Below, in pieces: positions 1-12,267 of a stretch of 64,000 nucleotides of DNA. How positions within the stretch are numbered: the stretch's first letter is position 1; each line of letters starts with the position of its first letter. The translations under genes and the position numbers were made by a program. The notes beneath the pieces were generated by a model, which saw only the letters and a program-made list of their open reading frames with translations, ran no database searches and was not told the origin of the DNA. Source of the DNA: Bradysia coprophila (taxonomy: Eukaryota; Arthropoda; Insecta; Diptera; Sciaridae); NCBI RefSeq assembly GCF_014529535.1, contig NW_023503584.1, forward strand, positions 2,936,415 to 3,000,414. Reading direction: 5' to 3'.

Positions 1-899
1 TTGGAATTGTATGTGACCAGCTGGTGCAAAATAACGTATGCACACCAGTTCGGTTTAGCGATTGTATGATAAATAGAGATGGATCGGATCTAAATTTTAA
101 AACCAGATAACCCAAAATGTTTAACATTTAATTCGGGTTTGGTTCGGGTAGTGTTTTCACAATTCCCAGCGTCGCATATTTACCAAGTCTGTGTCATCAC
201 CGACGACCATTGTCGACTATTAATAGTTGGATGCTGCGAAAGTAATTCATTACATGAGGTATCAATTTTGTGATAAAAGCTAACTCACAAGTTTGTTTTT
301 GAGCAACAACCGGTAACTGTCTTTTCGACAAGTGTTATATCCGAGCCAAAGGAAAGTTGCTCAAAAACACATGAGTGAGTTTGCGAGTATTGTTTCCGTT
401 GTAATGAAGTACGCAGTAGTTTGATAAAATTCTAGTCGAGTTTCGGTTTCATCAGTTATTGGGTTATCGGAAAATCTTAAACAGGCTCATCTGTAATGGC
501 AAAGATCAACTCATACACACTTCTTATCCGTGAAATAAAATTCTTAAAACAGGAGGCATCTTACCATTATTTTGACTGTCTGCATACTCTTCTGTAAATT
601 CAACTATGCGAAGAGTACATTAAGTCTGGTCAGATATAGTGAGAGAGTCTATTGAGCTGCGTCGTGATTGGGAGTACCAGTCCACCAAATTGTGTCCATT
701 GAAAAGAAATTTATAATTTCAATCACAACAATTTTTATTTGAGAATCAACAGAAGATAAACTAAAAATTTCAAAATAACACAAAAGCGAACAAAAAAATT
801 AATTTTCTAATTTATAAATCCATCTTTGATAAGAATTTTCTCTTTTAAATCACATTTATTTCTCGTGTTCCGTTCAATTCGGTTGCAATTTCCCCGATT
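1..899. other. Flank with no recognised gene
   Basis: AT-rich sequence downstream of the carboxypeptidase stop codon. Part of it must carry that gene's 3' untranslated region on the minus strand. I found no coding exon, RNA gene or clear repeat. Confidence 0.4.
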
Positions 900-3800
900 T
901 TAAAATACTCTCGATTTCTTCCGCTTCAAATTGGTGTCGGATTTGAGCATTTTCTTCTTCTTCAGCCGCAAATTGTCTTTGCTCAGAGTTTTCTTTCCGC
1001 GTCTCAACGATTTGAGCAGATTGTCGTTGGAAAATTTCGATCGTCTTACAACACCCGACGACGTTTTCTTGACATTCAACGAACTGCTCGACGACGTAGA
1101 TGACATGCCAGCAAAATTGCCAGTTTTCTTCGGTTTCTGGATGCCAACCGGCACCAATATAGCACTAGCGCTAGTCGTAGGAATACGCGATGTCAGTATG
1201 TGCGACGAGCAACACGGACTGTTCAGATCTGGATCGAGATCTTTGGTCGTTTGCTTCGTGATATCGCCCAGCATCGATGACTCGACAGCATAAAACAGTG
1301 GCAAATCAACGGCATCAATAGCGGATTCGATACTCTCGTCAATTTCCTTACACTTTTTCGGTACGTCGATGGTGGATGATGACGATTCAATGGGTGCAAC
1401 TGATGATAAGACTTTCGGTCGCTTTGTTGGCACCGATGCTGATGTTAATACATCGCAAAGTACTTTACCCTTTTTGCGATTGGTGCCTTCCTTTTTGCCG
1501 TACGTTGTGGTCACTTGCTGCTTGTTCACAGAGACTTTGACTTTGTTCTCTTTGGAGATTTCCAATGGCATTGACGAGCACATAGAGGGATTTTTCATGC
1601 GTTTTGTTTTTGTCGTTAAAGCCTGTTAAGTGATGATAAATGGTTGAGAAAATAACAACAGATGACACAACTAATGCTAAAAATGCTGGGACGGACATAG
1701 AGATTGGAATTTCACCAGGGGGAAGGCAATTAATTTGTGTTAAAACGAAAAATTTATAACGAAAAACGTGGAACAGGAGGACAACAATTTCGTGCATTGA
1801 ATTTACAATGAAACTTTCTTTCGCTTTACTATTCGCGTGATTAGGTACCGACGTTTACCAATTTTTAGCTGAAAAATGCCGGTAATTAGAACATTTTCCA
1901 TTACAAAAGTACTACGACACAAATCATTTCTTATGAAATTTCATGAATGTGGTGTAAAATGATGACTTGGAACTCAGTGGACCTCGCGATTTCCGAGGAC
2001 CTCGCGATCTCCGTGGACCTCGCGATCTCCGTGGACCTCGCGATCTCCGTGGACCTCGCGATCTCCGTGGACCTCGCGATCTCCGTGGACCTCGCGATCT
2101 CCATGGACCTCGCGATGTATTATCTGTCGCCCCAGCTCGACGAGCTGAAACTTCATATTGTTCACACATCAACTCCCGCGAATCTGTTACCCGAAAAGTA
2201 CTCATGGAAGCTCTACGGAAAATACATTTGAGCCCAGGCAGCCGGATGATTGATGTTTGTTTGGCGAACGAAAAACGGAACTCCCCCTCCAAAAATGATC
2301 AACAATAAATGCGTGAAATTTTATTTCCTTGAAATTTCATATCGAAACGTTCATTCTGTACTGTGACACAACTTACTTTACTGGTAGTAAGACAGGCCCG
2401 TGTCATCGACTTGTCAATATCGCCCCGCAACGAATTACGGAGACCTTGAAGATTCTTGAATTCTGAATTTGGCAGTCGTGACAACGGATTGGAATTTGTT
2501 AAATCCAAGATCGATGGACCGAGTGCTCTTCCGACCTGCAATAGAATGGAACAAAAATGAATGCACTGACGGATTGATTCACTTTCCATTTACTCACGTC
2601 TTCGAAAATCGCTGGCGTGTACTTTGGCACGATCAAACTCTTATTGCGAGCCGAAGAATTTTTTCCTATGGGCGGCAAAACGTTCACATACCGACCAGTA
2701 TTGTAGTTACTCTCCAGAGTATAGCTCTTTATCAGACCGATTGTTTTGAATACCGCCACACGGCCAGATCCTTCCTTCGACAGTCCATCCCGTTTCCCCC
2801 TAAACGATGAATCAATAAAACATAAATTTAATGCGGTCTGAGCGGTCGAAATATCGAGCGCCTTACTTGAGATACATATTCCGTTCGGAGAAGACGCAGG
2901 CATCAAAATGAAAATGACTGCAATTCATACTCATCAGTCTTGGTAGTAGCATACATTCAACTGCTTCGGCGGCGCTGGTCAGATGATTTCCGTACATAAA
3001 AATGCCCTTCTTGGATGCATGTCCATGCAAGTCGATGTACAGAAACATGTTGCTTTTCTCAGTCATTGATTTTTCGCCCAGTTTCTGGGTAAACTCAGCG
3101 CTAAAATCTAAATTCTTCTCCTCCAGCATCGGTTTCTTTTTGGCCATTTGAAACGGTGCACACAGCAAACGCGGCGAACGCACGTTCCGTATCGTCACAT
3201 TCTTGTTGACCGACTGTTTCAATGCGGAGCTTTTAACAGCCGATTGATCACCTGGCACCGGATCAGCTTTCAGCGATTCGGTGCGCTTTTTCAACTTGAA
3301 CGGCTTTTTGAACACAGATGGATTGGTGATGATGATCGGCTTAATTTCCGTTATCAATTCGTCCAGGAACACTTTTCCAACTTTTCGCTCTTGCATCGGT
3401 GGTTTGACTTTTGCATCATCCCTATCACACTTTGGTAATTCAATTAACGGCTTCGCATCGAACAGATCCAGTTCTCGCGATTGACTCCGCGACGAATCGG
3501 TACTGCAGCACGGTGATTCTTCCGTTGACTGCGACTGTTGTCTCAGATTGTTTATCGGTACGTTTTCGTCGGACGATGAATCGGAAGTGTGGACCGTCGG
3601 CTCGTTCTCTTGATCGTCGTGAAGGTCCTTATCGAAGTGGTAGTACCTGCAGAGGCACAGAAATGTTTGAGTGAGAATGGGATTCCACTTTCGACGGCAT
3701 TGAACAATTCCTCAATTGAGGATCGGACGAAATTATACGGGCGGGCTATGCATAGCATCACATCCAATAAAGTGTTGAACAGTTCATAAAACGAGCTTGA

Positions 3801-6800
3801 CAGTGAAATTACCTAATCAACTTCCGTACGGCAAATATTGACGGCTGTGTTTCAAGTTTTGGTAACAGGTAAACCCTGTTCAAATTTTGACCGAACGTAT
3901 CCGAACGATAGCAGCCGTTGTGAACTCCATCCGGATTGAGAAACGGGACAATCTTGAACACGTACAACTTTCTGTGGAAGGAAAATTCGGAGTTGATTTT
4001 ATAGCGGTGGTGACCACTTCTGGTGCTACAATTGTACGAGAACATACCTCAATGTTGCAGCGACCACACTCCGTCTATCCAGAATCAATTTCAAAAATCC
4101 ATTCAAAACGAAACTGGATGGCGTTTCCCCAGGATGAACGCGTGACGATATGAATATGATCTGAAAGTAAATTTTGGGTGAATTCGTGTTAGTTCAGTGC
4201 TGGCGATGACGATGTCTCACTTTTTTGTCTTTGAAAATGTGGCTACGTCGCGTATTCAAATCGGGAAATAAATTGCTCAGTCGATCCTCTGTCTTTGATT
4301 GTATTCCATGAAATGATGTGATCGTAACCAGATCGACATTTCGTCCTTCCACGGACCTGATCAGCAATTCACGATGGAAATAGATTTGATTGTAAATTTC
4401 CGCCGGTGCCATTTTGGCCAATTTGTTCTCTTTTTGATTCGATTCGTCCATTCGGTCCGGATGCAGCGACTGTATCAAATTATCCATTTCTTGTACGATT
4501 TGACTCGTAGTGGTTGGCTCATCTTTCTTGTTTTCGGCTTCGAAAAGCCGATCCAACAACGAATCGATTTCTTTGTCAGTTTTGCCGTACATCGATTGAA
4601 AATGATCCAATTGATTTTGGCATTCGGTGTAAGTAAATGGAAACGTAAACGCGTAGTAAATTGGCACAGACGTATTACCCATTGGCTTATGGTAAAACGA
4701 CAGCGTGAAGTTATCCTCGTCACTCTGTGCGAAACAATAGAAATTAATCTCAACTCAGAGTTCCTTCATTTTCAACATTAAAATTGCACCGACCACATAG
4801 GTTGGATTATCTTTCATTCGTTCCCATTTGCCGTTGGTTCCGATCTTCATGACCGGATGCATTCCTTGGCCGAACAATTTTGCCTGTTTGTTGAGATTGA
4901 CAACGTTCAGTTTGCACACTTGAAACGATTTGCCGCCATGAATGCTGAACATGAACCATGATCGATTGGGATTTTCATATTCTGTGCCAGCACAATCTGG
5001 CTTTGTCCAGATATTAATTTCGGCGCAGGTGAAGTTTTCGGTGGGGATAATGTCTGTGAACGAAAATTTGGAAACGTTTCGATGAATAGCTTTGTGAGAA
5101 TGTAGATGGTAGGCAAAACAGAAACTAGAAGACTAGGCATCGCATATACCATATCTACAAACGAGCCGTCAGAACAGTCAGAGCGTTTGCTGCGACTGAG
5201 CCCCGTACAAACCCGTACATCTATTGCGCACGTGACCCTAGTTCGTCCGTCGCCCTACTCTTACCATAAGTCTACTGCGCCCGTAAACGTCGGTAAAGTA
5301 AAATTCTTATGGAATGTGTACGTCTTAAAAATTGCGCATAGCGCAATTACGAAGCCCCGTACGATGTTCCTTTCAAACGTAACACAAATTTCAAATTGAC
5401 CTAAAATTTCCTCAGTCCTATTTTAACCTATATTTACCTATAAATAAACAATTTACTGATAAATATGCTAGTATATAGCTCAAAATAACTATCTATATAG
5501 CTCAATATACTATATATATTTATATATAGATATCCATATTTGGGATCCTTGAAACACCCCACACACGTAACCACTCACTTATCACTAATCAGTGACTTTG
5601 TAAGTATCATTTTCACCGATTTATATTGATTTTACAAAAATCCAAAATGGCGGCCGACGGCCATTTTGTTAGGAGGTGGAAAGTAGTACGGCTGCTTTAC
5701 ATTCGTTAGTACCTTTCAAACAAAAAAAAATTCATGAAATTCGGTCAAAGTTTACTCGAGATATTAACAAAAAACACCACCTTCACTGTACGGCCGAGTA
5801 GCCACATACAAGCTCACTCCAAGAGACCTAGCTCACGCTCCGGTGAATCGAATTTCATTTTTTCCCTGATTGGTACGGTCAATACCTATCTAATAAAGCA
5901 AAATCTATCTAAATACGTTCAAATTTGGCCAACCTACAAGCAAAAACGGCTTGCCGCCCTGTACCTAGTTCACACCAAGGGGTCTAACTCACGAGTCGGT
6001 CATCCGATTTCCATAAACTTTTTTTTTGTCGATCGGTATTGTAAATACCTTTCATTTGACGTATCACTTACAAGTGTAGTGCTTTAATGTCTGGAGATAT
6101 CGTCGAAAAACAGTTAGGCACTTATTGGGCCCCAGCTCCGGAAGGTTCGACCCAAAATCTCCCATCTTCGAACTTAGCCTCACTATTTTGACTATCTTTC
6201 AGGGAAAAAAAAATTTTGAAATCGGATTTGATTTACTCAAGATATCGACGTGACAGACGGACAGACGGACAGACAAAATTTTTATTGTGGATTCGTTATC
6301 TATGAACATAGGCAAACACCTTGCCCTTACCGCCTGCTTCGAATTCCATCAATTACACACGGCATCGTAATCCTATAAGCCCCTTCGTACTTCGTACGGG
6401 GCTAAAAACCTGCCAGTAATTTAGTAGGTAATTCTGGTTAAACCAGATCAAGCCTCAGGTCTGCCCGGAAAGTTGTGTAAAAAGTCAGGTAAAAAAAAAT
6501 CGTAGGAATCCGAGACTGACCTGAACAGAATCAGAATCGGCTGATCTCTTATGAGTTTTAACGCAACATTCCAACAAAAGCGAAAAGCAACGATCAATCT
6601 TGCGTAGCCTAATGGGGCAAAATATGGCGTAGATTTGATGTTACTTTCAGGCGTAGAACCTGCACCAAGTATAACTTAGAACAACAGAACTACCAAATTA
6701 CCGTAGTAACTCAGAGAACAGCAGTAAAATTGTCATAACAATTGAGCAAACTTAAGAAGTGACCAGCTAAAATTGGTGAATAATGATGAGCGCTACAGGG

Positions 6801-7599
6801 TCACACCCAGCGATAAGAGAAATTTATGACATAACAAATTGGATACTGATTCCATTCGTTTCACCTGTCCCAAATATATTTTTCATTAATAATTTTACTT
6901 GCAATGAAATGAAATTTTCGTAAGGGGCACACAGTTGACACCTGCGATAATTTTCATTTTAACAGGGTTTCGCAAGTAAAATGCCTTACGTAATTGTTTG
7001 GAGATTGTTATTTTGCCACGAGGGATTATATCACTGTCCTTCGGCTAGGGCTACAAACCTCCCTCTCGGCAAAATAAAAATCTCCAAACAAAGACATAAC
7101 TATTTCGTATGACTATGCTTACACATATCAACAATCCTGTTTCTCTAGTAGATTTTCTAGTTGGATTGTCTAATTAGAAAAAGTTGTGTGAAAGTTCAAT
7201 GGCAAAAAGTGTCAACAACAATTTCCTTTACGAAAATCCCATATCAAATCCTTGACTATGTTGTGGTTTCAATAACCATCTAATAATAGACGTCCCATCA
7301 AAAAAAAATGTTTTTTCGATCGAAAAGGTCATCGCACTCCGAGGACATAAAAGATGCATATTTACATTTATGTACGAAAAAGATACACATACGGCGGTGG
7401 TTGTTATCAAACATTAAAATCAAAACAATAAACGAACCGAATTTGTTTGCCCTACTTATCTGGATTGGTTTTTATTGATCAAATAAAATCATGTGCAATG
7501 GTATTTACCTTCATACAAATTGACGAGTTCCACTTTCGCTAGATTTCCTGAATCGAAATTTGAATTGAAAACATATCCACCACAAAGGAAATTTTCCAT
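900..7599 (-). CDS. AGBL5: Cytosolic carboxypeptidase, AGBL5/CCP5 type (tubulin deglutamylase)
   Basis: Zinc carboxypeptidase of the M14D group; CCP5-type members remove branch-point glutamates from tubulin (family knowledge). My spliced model has nine exons: 7599-7509, 5053-4794, 4724-4221, 4160-4048, 3971-3813, 3646-2867, 2799-2598, 2535-2377 and 1622-900. All have GT-AG borders and matching phases, giving 996 aa. The N-terminal domain carries [19 protein letters not shown]. The catalytic domain shows the zinc ligands in [11 protein letters not shown] (His about 294, Glu about 297) and [10 protein letters not shown] (His about 582), the substrate block NPDGV...GQNLNR, and the catalytic Glu in [10 protein letters not shown] (about 665). 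About 200 polar residues are inserted between NPDG and DLHGH, as in CCP5 relatives. The basic, Ser-rich tail (last 241 residues) is not conserved with anything I know. The start was chosen because exon 1 encodes the family-typical [19 protein letters not shown] and joins in phase. Intron 1 (2,455 bp) holds a repeat element. Confidence 0.9.
1978..2116. repeat. 18-bp minisatellite in last intron of the carboxypeptidase gene
   Basis: About 7.7 copies of the unit GGACCTCGCGATCTCCGT, GC-rich in an AT-rich region and including the palindrome TCGCGA. Because 18 is divisible by three, several frames stay open on both strands and give Arg-Gly-Pro or Val-Asp-Leu-Ala repeats. I treat it as intronic because splicing 2377 directly to 1622 keeps the reading frame, while no acceptor in front of the repeat matched the required phase convincingly. 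Confidence 0.8.
5159..6408 (+). mobile_element. Non-coding repeat element, family A copy 1 (mosaic)
   Basis: The sequence from AAACGAGCC to CGTACGGGGCTAAAAA recurs at 34646-35950 at both ends. The interior (about 5400-6110) instead matches the family B copies at 13.97-15.2 kb and 39.1-40.3 kb. It includes an AT-rich stretch of TATATAG-type runs (about 5455-5545), units with GGTATTGTAAATACC, and an ACAGACGG ladder at about 6250-6275. The GTACGGGGCT-type ends recur inverted. No transposase-like protein is visible, so it is presumably non-autonomous; I could not assign a superfamily. It lies in intron 1 of the carboxypeptidase gene. Confidence 0.7.
6988..7080. repeat. Small inverted repeat in carboxypeptidase intron 1
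   Basis: GTTTGGAGATTGTTATTTTG at the left pairs imperfectly with CAAAATAAAAATCTCCAAAC at the right. The interior is GC-richer and shares short matches with sequence near 42.4 kb. Probably a miniature foldback element. Confidence 0.5.
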
Positions 7600-8544
7600 T
7601 TTTCTTGTCTTTTTTCGGTCAAAACTTTGCTTTCTTTTTCGTCTTCACACTGATCTGTTTCATGGAATTAAATTAAAAATTTCGTTAAGTCACTTTTAGG
7701 TGCAACTATGCTTTGATATGATCACAACATTTTCACAATTAAAAATAATAAAAAAAACGAAACGAGAATTTTCACAGAAACTTGAACAGGAAAAAAAGGT
7801 GACACACATCAGCTGTTTCACTAATTTCCACTTTACCTTCAGTTTGTGTTAACGTTAATTTAATGATAACAGAATACACCAATCTTATGGTATCGAGATT
7901 GATAATTTCTGCAGATTGAAATTAAATTTATCGTCTGAAAAATTCCATTTATCACTGAATTAGGTCGTCGACATAATATAAATTTCACAATACAAAATGA
8001 ATGGCAAAACGTCAAGGGTTCAATATTTTCGTGAAGCAATTTTTATCGCCAACAGATGTCATCGTTCACGGATTTTTGAATTTCAGGCGCCTTCTTTGAA
8101 TTTTCAAATTTTCATGCATAATCACATTAAGAACTAGGCCCCACCTTTTGGGCGGGTCAGGTCCCTTGACTGACAATTTTTTCAATATATTTTTAATCAA
8201 TTTCATTTTATTTTCCGTTGTTAATCTTCCGAAACATCACAAATAACTGATATAAAACCTTCGCTTGAGTACAAGTTTTTTGGAAAATCACTTTTTCTGT
8301 TCTATATTTTCTTGTAAATTTGCGGCCAGATTTTTAATCAACAATACATAAATAGACAGAGACTCGTGTGAATTACGGCCCTCGCTCCGCTCTGCCCGCA
8401 AACTTCCCACTCGTATAAGTCGTCTATTATTCAGTTTTAGTCTTATTGTTAAACAAAAGTAAAAGATGCGAATTTGGAACGATTAGAGGACTCTTTCACT
8501 TTGGTACAATATAAAATAGGACGGTAGACGTTCTTCCGGTGTTG
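7600..8544. other. Intergenic, upstream of the carboxypeptidase gene
   Basis: AT-rich flank that should contain the minus-strand promoter of the carboxypeptidase gene. I did not see a convincing TATA box or initiator, and no coding exon. Confidence 0.35.
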
Positions 8545-8626
8545 AGGAATTTCGCCCGTGTCATTCACAATAACCCACAAAGTGACATTTTCCTTATACA
8601 AAATATAAGGCGCGGCGCGAAATTCC
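8545..8626. mobile_element. Miniature foldback element (first copy)
   Basis: The ends AGGAATTTCGC and GCGAAATTCCT are inverted. The interior CATTCACAATAACCCACAAAG is nearly the same as in a second copy at 46055-46160, so this is a dispersed short element rather than chance symmetry. Confidence 0.6.
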
Positions 8627-8896
8627 TAGCAGTCGTTCTTCCCTTACACTTATGTACCCCCCGGTACTTTCTACGTTCACAAAACCTTTAAACATGAATA
8701 AAATAGCACGACTCGTGCGAATTACGGCCCTCGCTTCGCTCTGGCCGCACACTTCGTGGGAGTTTTAAAGTTTTCTGTTTGATTGTTTTTTTAGTGTCAT
8801 TCCATACATTTGAATAACGATTCAGAAATTGGTTTTTCATAAAATTTTATAAATATTTTATGTCATGGCGTGAAATATGCTAATTTTGCCTGTAAT

Positions 8897-10649
8897 AGCT
8901 GACTATCACCGTTGTAGAAAACTATCATGAGTGATAGCTGACTATCACCGTGATAGCTGCCTATCACCGTGATAGCTGCCTATCACCGTGATAGCTGCCT
9001 ATCACCGTGATAGCTGCCTATCACCGTGATAGCTGCCTATCACCGTGATAGCTGCCTATCACCGTGATAGCTGCCTATCACCGTAGCTCCTATCACCGTG
9101 ATAGCTGCCTATCACCGTGATAGCTGCCTATCACCGTGATAGCTGCCTATCACCGTGATAGCTGCCCCTATCCATCCCGTGATAGCTGCCTATCACCGTG
9201 ATAGCTGCCTATCACCGTGATAGCTGCCTATCACCGTGATAGCTGCCTATCACCGTGATAGCTCCTCCCACCCTCACCGTGATAGCTGCCTATCACCGTG
9301 ATAGCTGCCTATCACCGTGATAGCTGCCTATCACCGTGATAGCTGCCTATCACCGTGATAGCTGCCTATCACCGTGATAGCTGCCTATCACCGTGATAGC
9401 TGCCTATCACCGTGATAGCTGCCTATCACCGTGATAGCTGCCTATCACCGTGATAGCTGCCTATCACCGTGATAGCTGCCTATCACCGTGATAGCTGCCT
9501 ATCACCGTGATAGCTGCCTATCACCGTGATAGCTGCCTATCACCGTGATAGCTGCCTATCACCGTGATAGCTGCCTATCACCGTGATAGCTGCCTATCAC
9601 CGTGATAGCTGCCTATCACCGTGATAGCTGCCTATCACCGTGATAGCTGCCTATCACCGTGATAGCTGCCTATCACCGTGATAGCTGCCTATCACCGTGA
9701 TAGCTGCCTATCACCGTGATAGCTGCCTATCACCGTGATAGCTGCCTATCACCGTGATAGCTGCCTATCACCGTGATAGCTGCCTATCACCGTGATAGCT
9801 GCCTATCACCGTGATAGCTGCCTATCACCGTGATAGCTGCCTATCACCGTGATAGCTGCCTATCACCGTGATAGCTGCTATCACCGTGATAGCTGCCTAT
9901 CACCGTGATAGCTGCCTATCACCGTGATAGCTGCCTATCACCGTGATAGCTGCCTATCACCGTGATAGCTGCCTATCACCGTGATAGCTGCCTATCACCG
10001 TGATAGCTGCCTATCACCGTGATAGCTGCCTATCACCGTGATAGCTGCCTATCACCGTGATAGCTGCCTATCACCGTGATAGCTGCCTATCACCGTGATA
10101 GCTGCCTATCACCGTGATAGCTGCCTATCACCGTGATAGCTGCCTATCACCGTGATAGCTGCCTATCACCGTGATAGCTGCCTATCACCGTGATAGCTGC
10201 CTATCACCGTGATAGCTGCCTATCACCGTGATAGCTGCCTATCACCGTGATAGCTGCCTATCACCGTGATAGCTGCCTATCACCGTGATAGCTGCCTATC
10301 ACCGTGATAGCTGCCTATCACCGTGATAGCTGCCTATCACCGTGATAGCTGCCTATCACCGTGATAGCTGCCTATCACCGTGATAGCTGCCTATCACCGT
10401 GATAGCTGCCTATCACCGTGATAGCTGCCTATCACCGTGATAGCTGCCTATCACCGTGATAGCTGCCTATCACCGTGATAGCTGCCTATCACCGTGATAG
10501 CTGCCTATCACCGTGATAGCTGCCTATCACCGTGATAGCTGCCTATCACCGTGATAGCTGACTATCACCGTGATAGCTGACTATCACCGTGATAGCTGAC
10601 TATCACCGTGATAGCTGACTATCACCGTGATAGCTGACTATCACCGTGA
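8897..10649. repeat. 19-bp hairpin satellite array, about 90 copies
   Basis: Tandem array of CTATCACCGTGATAGCTGC. Each unit contains the perfect inverted repeat CTATCAC-C-GTGATAG (7-bp arms, one-base centre). The central 1.6 kb is almost invariant apart from a few degenerate units near 9088, 9166, 9262 and 9878. Units at both edges carry GCTGAC in place of GCTGCC. Invariant core with variant edges is the usual signature of homogenisation by unequal exchange. No protein-coding or CRISPR interpretation fits, since there are no spacers. Confidence 0.95.
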
Positions 10650-10659
10650 TAGCTGACTT

Positions 10660-12267
10660 TTCGATTGATTGAATTTTCCAACAGTGGAAAATACTGTTTT
10701 TCTGGAATAACTTCCAGATCCTTAATCCCACATATCCCATCTTCGAACTTAACCTCAGGAATTCAATTCTGCGTCTATTAAAAAAATAAAATTGGTAATT
10801 GGTTGATAATTACTCAAGTTATCGTGTATACAAGCAAAATATTGGGACAAACAATTCCGTTTTTCATAACATTTCATACAACCTTTGGTATACAAACATT
10901 CTAGGGTATTTTCCGGCATAAGAACCTGACTTACAGTCAAGGGAATTAACACGGTTAATCACTTAATCAGCAACATGATTAATGTGAATACACAGGTTAA
11001 TCAGTGATTAACCATGATTAATCACCATATTTCACGATTAAATATAGTTTTGCGAAACAGTAATTTTCCCATCGAACGCACTTCAAGCAAAACTGCCATA
11101 GTCGACGGCAGCACAAAAAAGTAACATTCCTAAGCAAACGTACCCAAACTCTATAATCTTGGTAGTTCAGGTTTTGGGCTTGGTGTCCCCTCAACGAGAA
11201 CCGTACACAGAAGAATGGCATGAGAGACGCGACCCCATTCACAACGATTTCTGTGTACAAATATCTGCTTCTAACTTTAGGCGGAGATATGATTAACATT
11301 AGACACAATCCTAAGGGATTGCTAAACTATATGTATATGTGTCGTTGGGAATTCACACCAAGCATGTGGATCAGACTAAATACCTCTTGTGTTCAAAATA
11401 TATGTGGTTGTTTTGATCACAGCACTGCTACTAGCATGAACACTGAATTGACAAGCGTCAAATTTGGGAACTTTAGTGATGCGAGCTACCGCTAAGGATT
11501 GTTTGTATTGTATGTTTTAACTCATACAACGAAAGCAAGTGATCTATCTGTACAACAGAAACGCATTTCGTACTGTGATTTCATCAGCCTCCGAATATTT
11601 TGTATGTTCATGCTAGAAGCATGGCTGTGGTTTGATGCTAAATCTTTTACTTCATTTGTTATATATAACTCCGCTATTAAAAACAAATTTATTTTATCGT
11701 TCGAATTGAAAAATAAGGGAAACGTCTGTCCCTGGATACGTCTCCTTCCCTTTATGATATTTACTCACTCCAAATGCAGCCCTGTATTGCATTACCAACT
11801 GTTGAAAAGGTCCATCAACAACAGTGAAATGTCATACTATGATGTAGTGTGTCAACAAAGTTGTTGTAAGGTGTTGTGAACGGTGAGAGATATATCGCAG
11901 TCAACAAAAATAATTGTCGGCATCTCTTGTGAAGCAAAACTTCATTTGAGACAAGCACGTAGTCAAAACAAGTACGTTCCTGATAAGCAATATTGTACTT
12001 ATTTTGAATCGTTGATGTGTGTTAGATGATAAATGTGATAGATGATTTTGTAGAGTTGTGTAAAAATTATCATATTTCTGCCGCAGAGAAACGTGTATGC
12101 GTGGCTTCGCTTTTTTTTCAATACGTGGTCCAATAGTTCGCAAAACACTTTTTTTTGATTAATTATTATTCTCTGCCGGAGAAGTTATTCTAGTTTCTAT
12201 GCGAATCTAATCGGAAAATCATTTTCTATCGTTGTCTCATCGAAAAATCTACACTTTTCAGCACACA
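10660..12267. other. Intergenic, no supported gene
   Basis: Includes a cluster of GGTTAATCA/TGATTAACC-like words in both orientations at about 10945-11035. Several open frames of 80-126 codons occur, but none shows a family motif, a start context or matching splice sites. A CTTTTCAG at 12253-12260 just before the peroxiredoxin ATG could be the 3' splice site of a 5' untranslated intron. Confidence 0.35.

Noticed and set aside
1924-2308. Arg-Gly-Pro and Val-Asp-Leu-Ala repeat proteins
   Set aside because: They arise from the 18-bp minisatellite inside an intron. The gene model is in frame without it and no suitable acceptor was found.
5734-6087. A conserved protein of about 115 aa also seen near 14300 and 39700
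   Set aside because: The conservation is that of the repeat element itself. The copies differ by frameshifts and early stops and show no protein motif.
8897-10649. CRISPR-like array
   Set aside because: The unit repeats head to tail with no spacers, and the surroundings are an insect genome. It is a satellite.
11499-11879. 126-codon open frame upstream of the peroxiredoxin gene
   Set aside because: No motif, signal peptide, promoter or splice partner, and its composition is like the surrounding non-coding DNA.
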